Of a DNA stretch of 64,000 nucleotides, positions 57,755 through 64,000 are shown in pieces; positions within the stretch are counted from its first letter, which is position 1, and the number at the start of each line of letters is the position of its first letter. The position numbers and the translations under genes were made by a program. The DNA comes from Cunninghamia lanceolata (lineage: Eukaryota > Streptophyta > Pinopsida > Cupressales > Cupressaceae). Location: positions 9,920,001 to 9,984,000 of the forward strand of contig BSBN01000297.1 in the NCBI GenBank assembly GCA_027924645.1, written 5' to 3'. A model generated the notes under the pieces. That model was given only the letters and a program-made list of their open reading frames with translations, searched no databases and was not told the origin of the DNA.

Positions 57755-60145
57755 TCTGAAAATAATGATAATTAGAGGTAAAAGAAATAACCCCCTTTCC
57801 TATTGCACATACCAAAATTAACTGCCTTGGTCAACCTCAGTCAAGCTCTCAATACAAAAAGAAACTCCATGCCTAGTCATTGTGAGGCCTGTCAAAGTGT
57901 TTAAATGCTTAATGCATTTGACTAAGTCAAAAAAGGAATTTCTTATTGTTTCCATAATTTGCCACCCTGATTGCAATAATTCTTGCTCACTTTGCATTAT
58001 TTACATCCTTTGACTTTTTAAAAGGCATCGTTATCTTTTATGAAGAATAAGATCAAAACATATGAATAAAAACATGGCCATCATGCCCTATACTCGACAT
58101 CTCTGACCCCTTGCAATGATTCTTGTCTTGTGACTTAAGGCTTATAAAAAACCCTTAGCATTTGTAACCCATCATTCACCTGAACCCTTGTAGGCACCAT
58201 ACTATGATTACTAGGTTTTGATGAGTTGTATTATTTTGACCCTCATGGTATTTAGATAGCAATGATTTTATTAAAAAACCTTAGAAAGAAACCCATGGTT
58301 GGGTTAGGTAAACTAGCCAAAAAGAGACTGAACCCTAAAAAACTTATCATTTTACATTGTATCTTTCTTTCGATTACTACTCTGCCACCACCATGTTTAG
58401 GGTTTTTGATGCTTTTAAGGTCATTTGAGGGTCATTCTGAAGCAAAGTCAACTATGGATTTAGTCCATTCTACCACTTTGTTCCTCATGTAAGTCATTCT
58501 TCCTTTTCTTGCTAAGTTCTTTCAAACACAAAAAGGCATAAAAGAACTCTCTATTCACTATTTCTGTATAGTGTTTTTCTTTCTATGTTGGCTACTCTTA
58601 TGCTGTGAGGAAACAAAAAGAAGTTTGTTTTGCATTTCATTGTGCCTTCTTGCAACGAAAATGATGAAAAACTCTCTGTATTCGTTACTTCTACTATCAT
58701 TATTGTTTTCATGCTTGCATCTTTTACTTCATTTTGCTTTGGTTTACGAGATTAAAGAAAATAAGAAATCCTCTGTGTGAAAAATGGTAAGATCCTATGC
58801 TTCCTCTGCGATAGATACCCCTTTACATTGTTGTTTCTTCTTCATGAAACTAAAGGATAAACCCTCTCTTGTTTGCTATCTCGGTGAAAAAGAAGAAAGC
58901 TCTTATATTTATATATATTCCTCTCCTTTTGCTTTTGTTCATGCTATAAGAATCTTTGGGGCTTGAATAAATTCAAAATAGTTTGAATAACTTTGTAAGA
59001 GCTCAACAAGTCCTAAGTTATTTTTTAGTCTAACATTGTTTTATTGTCCTTATGTTGTTATTACATACATTTCTGTTGTTGAATTCTTGTCATATTCCTG
59101 TATTTGGTAGATTCTCTGAGTTAGTCTCATGAAATTCAAACAACTCTTTATCTTTTGCTATCCTTTAGACCATGTAGATTTTCCTGAAATTGTAACAGAT
59201 TTCTGAATGAACCAATCCTACTTGAAAAATCTGGTGCAACATGTTCTTATAAGTGTAGCGGCTGAAATATACTGATGAACTTCTCCGACAAGAGTTGAAG
59301 AGCTCTATTTCTCCACATTGTGTAAACATACTACTCAATAGTAGACTACATATTGCTGCTCCTTTCATTCTTATGAGGACTATGAAGACCTAACTCTCTT
59401 GCTTTTATTATACACTGGTAAACATGGTAAAGAAAATCTTTGCAAGAATAGTGAACACTCTATTTTCTTGATGCATTATGCATTGTGTCTTACATTGTCA
59501 TATCTGTGTTTCTAGTAGTCATTTAGATTGTCACATAGTTTTTAGAGTCTTCAGTCTTTTAGCTCTTGAGAAAAGTCTTTGAATCTTTAAATGCTTCATG
59601 TAGGTGAATCAGATGCATGTGTAGACCTCATCGTTCCTTGATAGACCTTTGTTATTGCTTTCTTGACTAGTACCTTGCATTCAGACCTCAAACTACATTC
59701 GAGGTTTCAAAAGTTTAGACAAATTCATTAATACCCTTTTTTTTTAATTAGGGACCTTTCGTTGTTCTTTGTTCATTATTTTACTTCAATCCTATCTTAT
59801 TAGAGCTTTGTTCTAGATTCCTTGATCTATAAATTTATATGATATTAATGTAAGTGTCTTGAGCATTTTTCTATACCCCTACTCACTATCCCAAGATACT
59901 TGTATTATGCATACTGTCATGGTTTTTCCTCTTTTGTTGTATCATGATGCCATCCCTTGTGTGATATTTGTTCATTACATCTCTTTTTTTTTGTCTCCAA
60001 CCATATCCTCAATTTCATAAGTTTGAAGCACTCATTATATTCTATTTTGGGTTAAAGGTAAAGACTTCAAAAGTGCTTGGTCCATATACCTTAAACTCCT
60101 GACAGCCCTTATAGAAGCTCCTCTAGGAAATACAAGCTTTTTCAT
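57755..60145 (+). repeat. 2.39-kb direct duplication, right copy
   Basis: Starts TCTGAAAATAATGATAATTAGAGG and ends CAAGCTTTTTCAT. It contains a 76-codon frame (58262-58492: MILLKNLRKKPMVGLGKLAKK...FEGHSEAKSTMDLVHS) ending at CTCATGTAAG, a splice-donor-like junction. The left copy has this frame with one stop. The peptide is not recognised. Compared with the left copy there is an extra CTTCTCCGACAAGAGTTGAA near 59280. Confidence 0.85.
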
Positions 60146-61913
60146 TTGGTATATCTACTAATTTTATTTGCAATTGTTGACTGCTGGTCCACTCTTCTTG
60201 TTGCTCTTTGACAGTGATTGAAAAAAAGCCCTGTTGGGGCTACTCCTTGATGACTATTAGTTATTACTGTGTCTGGCTCTTTGATGGATTGAGATGACTA
60301 CTTATTTATTCATGGTGACTACTAATAACAAGACTAAATAGGAGTGATTGCTTCCTTTAGGTGACTATCCCTTGAGGTCTAATTTCTTGAAGGCTTTTAG
60401 CAAATAATAACAACCTTGTCATAATATATGCTTTGTTCTCTTTACCACCATGGGACTATCATGCTATTAATCACTTATCTGTGTCTTGAATGGATTGTTA
60501 TCTCCAACTCTGCCACACTGCATTGATGGCCTAGACATACCTTATAGCATGCATAGTTCAAATGTAAGATAGTTTGGTTGCCAAGGAACACCTCACTGTG
60601 AGGAGCCTCATTGGTACCTTTGATACTTGTGAAAGGAAGAGTTTTAACATTATTCTTGGGAACTCTTTTCTCTCTTACCACTTCACAAAAGTTCAATGCC
60701 ACCTTGAGTCAGCAAATAGATATTCTCATAAGAATTAAAAAGTACCAATGGGGCTCCTTACAAGGATTATCCTTACCATGCATTGCTTCTTTATATGTGT
60801 TGCTATATTTTGACATGCATGTTGACTGTCTAGACTATGTACCCTCTCAATTATTAAGAAGAAGATACTATGCTGGGCTCAACCCTTGTGGGAGCCACAT
60901 TTTATCCACATGCTGTAATTTTCATATGCTATCACACTTGACCTATACCTGCATATTCAAAAAATATGTTAGATATAGAATATAAAGCTGCAACCTTTAT
61001 TTGATTTATGTGAGATCATGCTTTCTCCTTTCTGATTTAACTTCTAATCTAGTATCTGCATCTCTTGTTCAATTATTCATTTTGATTTTGTTGATGAGTT
61101 TATAAAATAACAAGTGTTTCCTTGATTAGATATATATAGAATTATGTACGAAACCCCGAGCTCTAACACCAATCATCTTCCACCCTAACAGGTTTTCTTC
61201 TGGAGCTGCACATGGACAACTCAAAATGCTGGCATAACCTTCAATAATGGGATTCATCATTCACTAGGAAATGATGGGTCCCATTCTTAATTCTATGCAT
61301 TTTTTTTCTTGCTTTCTTCTTGCTACTTTATAGCTTATCAGATACAGTTACTCCCATGGCTTTTGTGGGACTGTATAAATATTTCTTTTGAATATATCAG
61401 CTATTTCATATCATGTAATGACTTATGTTTACTTTCCTTTATGAATCAATTACATAATATGAAATAACTAAAAAATCTATCTGAAATATATCTTATAATA
61501 ATGTAGAAATGATAGTTTATAAATACCTCTTTTCTGAAATGCATTATCTTGCACATAATAAATAGCAATAACATACTTGAAACATAAACTGTAAAGATCA
61601 GTTTAGCTTCAAAACTTGACATCCTTTGAATGTATTCTTTCATAAGGAGTCCTATTTTACTAATTTTATCTAGATTGTGCAATAGTTCAAGACAAACTAC
61701 TACATCATCTCGATAAATCAATAATTAAAATCCTTCATCAAGACAACCAATGTGGATTGGATTGCTCATGTATCAAAAAAAAATTCTTTGCCCCATTTTA
61801 ACGACTGCTGTTAAATCCTTACTAAATTGAGCTGCAAGAAAATTTTAGTAACATTTTTGGTGACCTCTTAGGGGTATTTTCCTACTAAACAAATAGGATA
61901 AGTAGCCTTTTAT
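60146..61913. other. unassigned DNA
   Basis: Two overlapping frames at 60475-60702 (minus) and 60611-60985 (plus) look protein-like but match nothing I know. A CTCTAACACCA sequence at 61159-61169 resembles a decayed primer site but has no LTR edge beside it. Confidence 0.4.
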
Positions 61914-64000
61914 TGTAAGGGCCCGATTCCTTAAAAATAAAATAATACTAACTCTGAATTCAAAAATACTGAGGAACAAAAAAGTTTTGATCTAACAGAT
62001 CCAGGGAATACAAAATATTGAAATTTCGCTATTAATTCTAAGAAGTGTCCAATAAATGTTACCATATTTAGACAACTGAAGTTTAGTTTTCTAAAATCAT
62101 AAAGTCCTGAAAAGTTCCTCACTCTTAATCAATTGGGACAACTTACTTCTCCCTAGTGACTTGTATCCTTATCATCTATACAAAACTAGCTAGACAATCT
62201 CATGTTAACATGACTCAGAAATTAGTACACAAAAAGTTATGACCATGATGTTAATTATAAATGAACACCCTATATTCAAGGGACCTGAGTACTGGAGGCA
62301 TCCTTCACCATCTAGACTACCTACATACCCTCTATCCACAGGATCAAGGCCCTCCCTAGATGCGACAAACTCTAGGGTATGTGAATATGTATTTCTATCT
62401 TGTAGTATGTTTGATGCAACTATGAATGGGTATACAACCCTTTCTAGGGTGATCCCTTGTCCCAGACAATTCTTCGTTAGCTACCACCCACTCCGGTGAA
62501 ACAAGGACAGAATTAAATCAACTATCACGACCACCCAAAAGGGGTGTTTGTCATGCAACCCTAATGTTGAGGAGTCCCTATCGGGTGTCCACTCAAGGCA
62601 TTAAGTTTACCTAAGGCAAGTTTATGTCTAAGTTCATGCACTATTTTTCATCAAAAAGTTTCCTAATAGATTCATTCATGATATCCTTAATCTTATTTGT
62701 AATAATACTTGCATGATCAAACTGTAATTCAATACCCTAATGCCACTTTTAAAATCTAAGCACATAGTAAATACTATATGATTTCAAAAATTCTATGAAC
62801 TTCGACCTCAAGGGTTAATAAATGTATCAATTACCGAAGAGAAGAAGATCAACTGTCTTTAATTTTTAATGATTATGACATAGCTACGTCTATAATTATA
62901 TTTGGTCAACCTAGGGAGATAAAGGTCTCCAAGGTTACTACTATCACCTAACTAGACTCTAGGTTACAAACGTATGTTTCCTCAAGCAGAAAACATAAGT
63001 TGTTTTGTTCTAACATAATGACCTATTCAAGTAAAAAGTACATAAAGACTTTATTAAGTTACAACAAGGGTGCTAATTCTCATTGCAAACACAATTCCCT
63101 AAATCTAGTGATACAATGCACAAAAGGTCCTACTACTGCCTCTCGATGTAGTTGGGATCAGAGTATAGTTTTACAACATATTTATAAATCTACACCCTCA
63201 AGCAATGGAAATCAATGCCTCAAGCAATATGGAGAAATGTTTTTTGAAGCAACAACTATTGTCCTTACCACATAATAATATCATGATGATTTAATAGGAA
63301 GGAAAATACATCGCGAAACTCAATCCCATCTACATAATATAAATGACAACAACATCTTCTAGCTCTTATATAGCCTTCTATATTGTCTCAATAGAGAATG
63401 TCACCCTATCACTTCGATGAAATCAAATCCACATAGGTAATTACCTAAGAATTTCATAGTATACAATCTCTACTTATCCATTAATATGTCTTGGTTTCAA
63501 GGGTACTTACCCATTTTATGTCAAAACCTGACATTGATTCTAAATAAGATCTAATACGAAGGAAAAGAAAGTTAAGTAAAATCATTTCAACAACTTTAGT
63601 TACAAAACCCAACCAATTACAACTTACGTATGAAGGGCTTTCAAATTAATTCACTAATATGATTAATTAAGACTAGTAATCTCAAACTCATTCAACAATA
63701 AAGACAAAACCTACCTTCTTAACAAATTCGCCAAGGAGGTATTTAAGAATCAAGAATGGTTTTGATCTATCCTCATATCCGCTATTTACATAATAATTCT
63801 AGTATTACAATACTCCTCAAGACACCATCAACAATAACTAACCAAAATATTATTGTTTCAACAAGAGACTCTCAACTAACGAGTTTTACATACTTTCTCT
63901 AAAACTCTAAGTTCTAATCCCTAATTAACATATGTATATCATATGGAAGTTTAATAGTTACTATCTAGAACCCACATTGTTTTAGAAACCTTATTTGCAT
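61914..64000. repeat. LTR-like end, related to the LTR at 10322
   Basis: TGTAAGGGCCCGATTCC followed by AAAATAATACTAACTCTGAATT matches the first 90 bp of the LTR at 10322. No primer site lies to its left, so if it belongs to an element that element lies to the right, or it is a solo LTR. The right limit is not found before the window ends. The rest has no coding frame of note (63000-63275 is unrecognised). Confidence 0.45.

Noticed and set aside
60611..60985. 124-codon plus-strand ORF as a host gene
   Set aside because: No recognisable domain, overlapped by an equally plausible minus-strand frame, and no splice or promoter context.
61159..61169. CTCTAACACCA as a primer binding site
   Set aside because: Two mismatches to the iMet site, no LTR edge beside it and no repeated partner sequence.

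Overview
The window looks like intergenic DNA from a plant nuclear genome with a high retrotransposon load. It is AT-rich, has no intact host gene, and is built mainly from nested LTR retrotransposons with tRNA-iMet primer sites. A gymnosperm or another large plant genome would fit, but the species cannot be fixed from sequence alone. Long LTR ends, primer sites and target duplications can be read directly, so most of the insertion history can be reconstructed.

Layout. (1) 1-3341: 3' part of a gag-protease-only LTR element (TRG-1, + strand). (2) 3.35-11.1 kb: degenerate DNA with a G-patch-like fragment, a 51-bp coding tandem repeat, a short WOX-gene-like piece, and remains of a minus-strand element with a primer site at 10308-10319. 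(3) 11136-18632: complete non-autonomous element UNK-1 (minus, TSD TAGAC). It encodes a long protein I do not recognise plus a partial gag with zinc knuckles. (4) 18.6-24.4 kb: a broken WUSCHEL-related homeobox segment, AT-rich tandem repeats, a poly(A) retroelement with an 11-bp TSD, three consecutive perfect hairpins and an (AT)58 microsatellite. (5) 24402-39782: an old Ty1/copia element (minus) split by two gag-protease-only elements, TRG-3 (25982-31159, TSD CACAT, inside the YVDD box of the copia reverse transcriptase) and TRG-2 (33454-38513, TSD CACAG). (6) 39.8-51.8 kb: low-complexity TGGAT-rich DNA with gypsy-like gag/G-patch remains, a GATACA/TGTAT repeat field, the left copy of a 2.35-kb duplication, and a gypsy reverse transcriptase fragment. 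(7) 51797-57555: UNK-2 (minus, TSD TGAGA), a second copy of the unknown-protein family. (8) 57.6-64 kb: right copy of the duplication, unassigned DNA and an LTR-like end.

Two non-autonomous families dominate. The TRG family has gag, a CCHC knuckle and an aspartic protease but no reverse transcriptase, RNase H or integrase. Its reading frame runs through the polypurine tract into the 3' LTR. The UNK family has 1.1-kb LTRs and an ORF of about 1,040-1,060 codons. Both must rely on enzymes supplied from elsewhere. The UNK family also has a conserved stem-loop and repeated purine tracts next to its 3' LTR. Most nonsense mutations in the TRG frames are CAG-to-TAG or TGG-to-TGA, as expected from decay of methylated cytosines in silenced plant repeats. 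The UNK frames and the WOX segment show the same kind of change at some of their stops.
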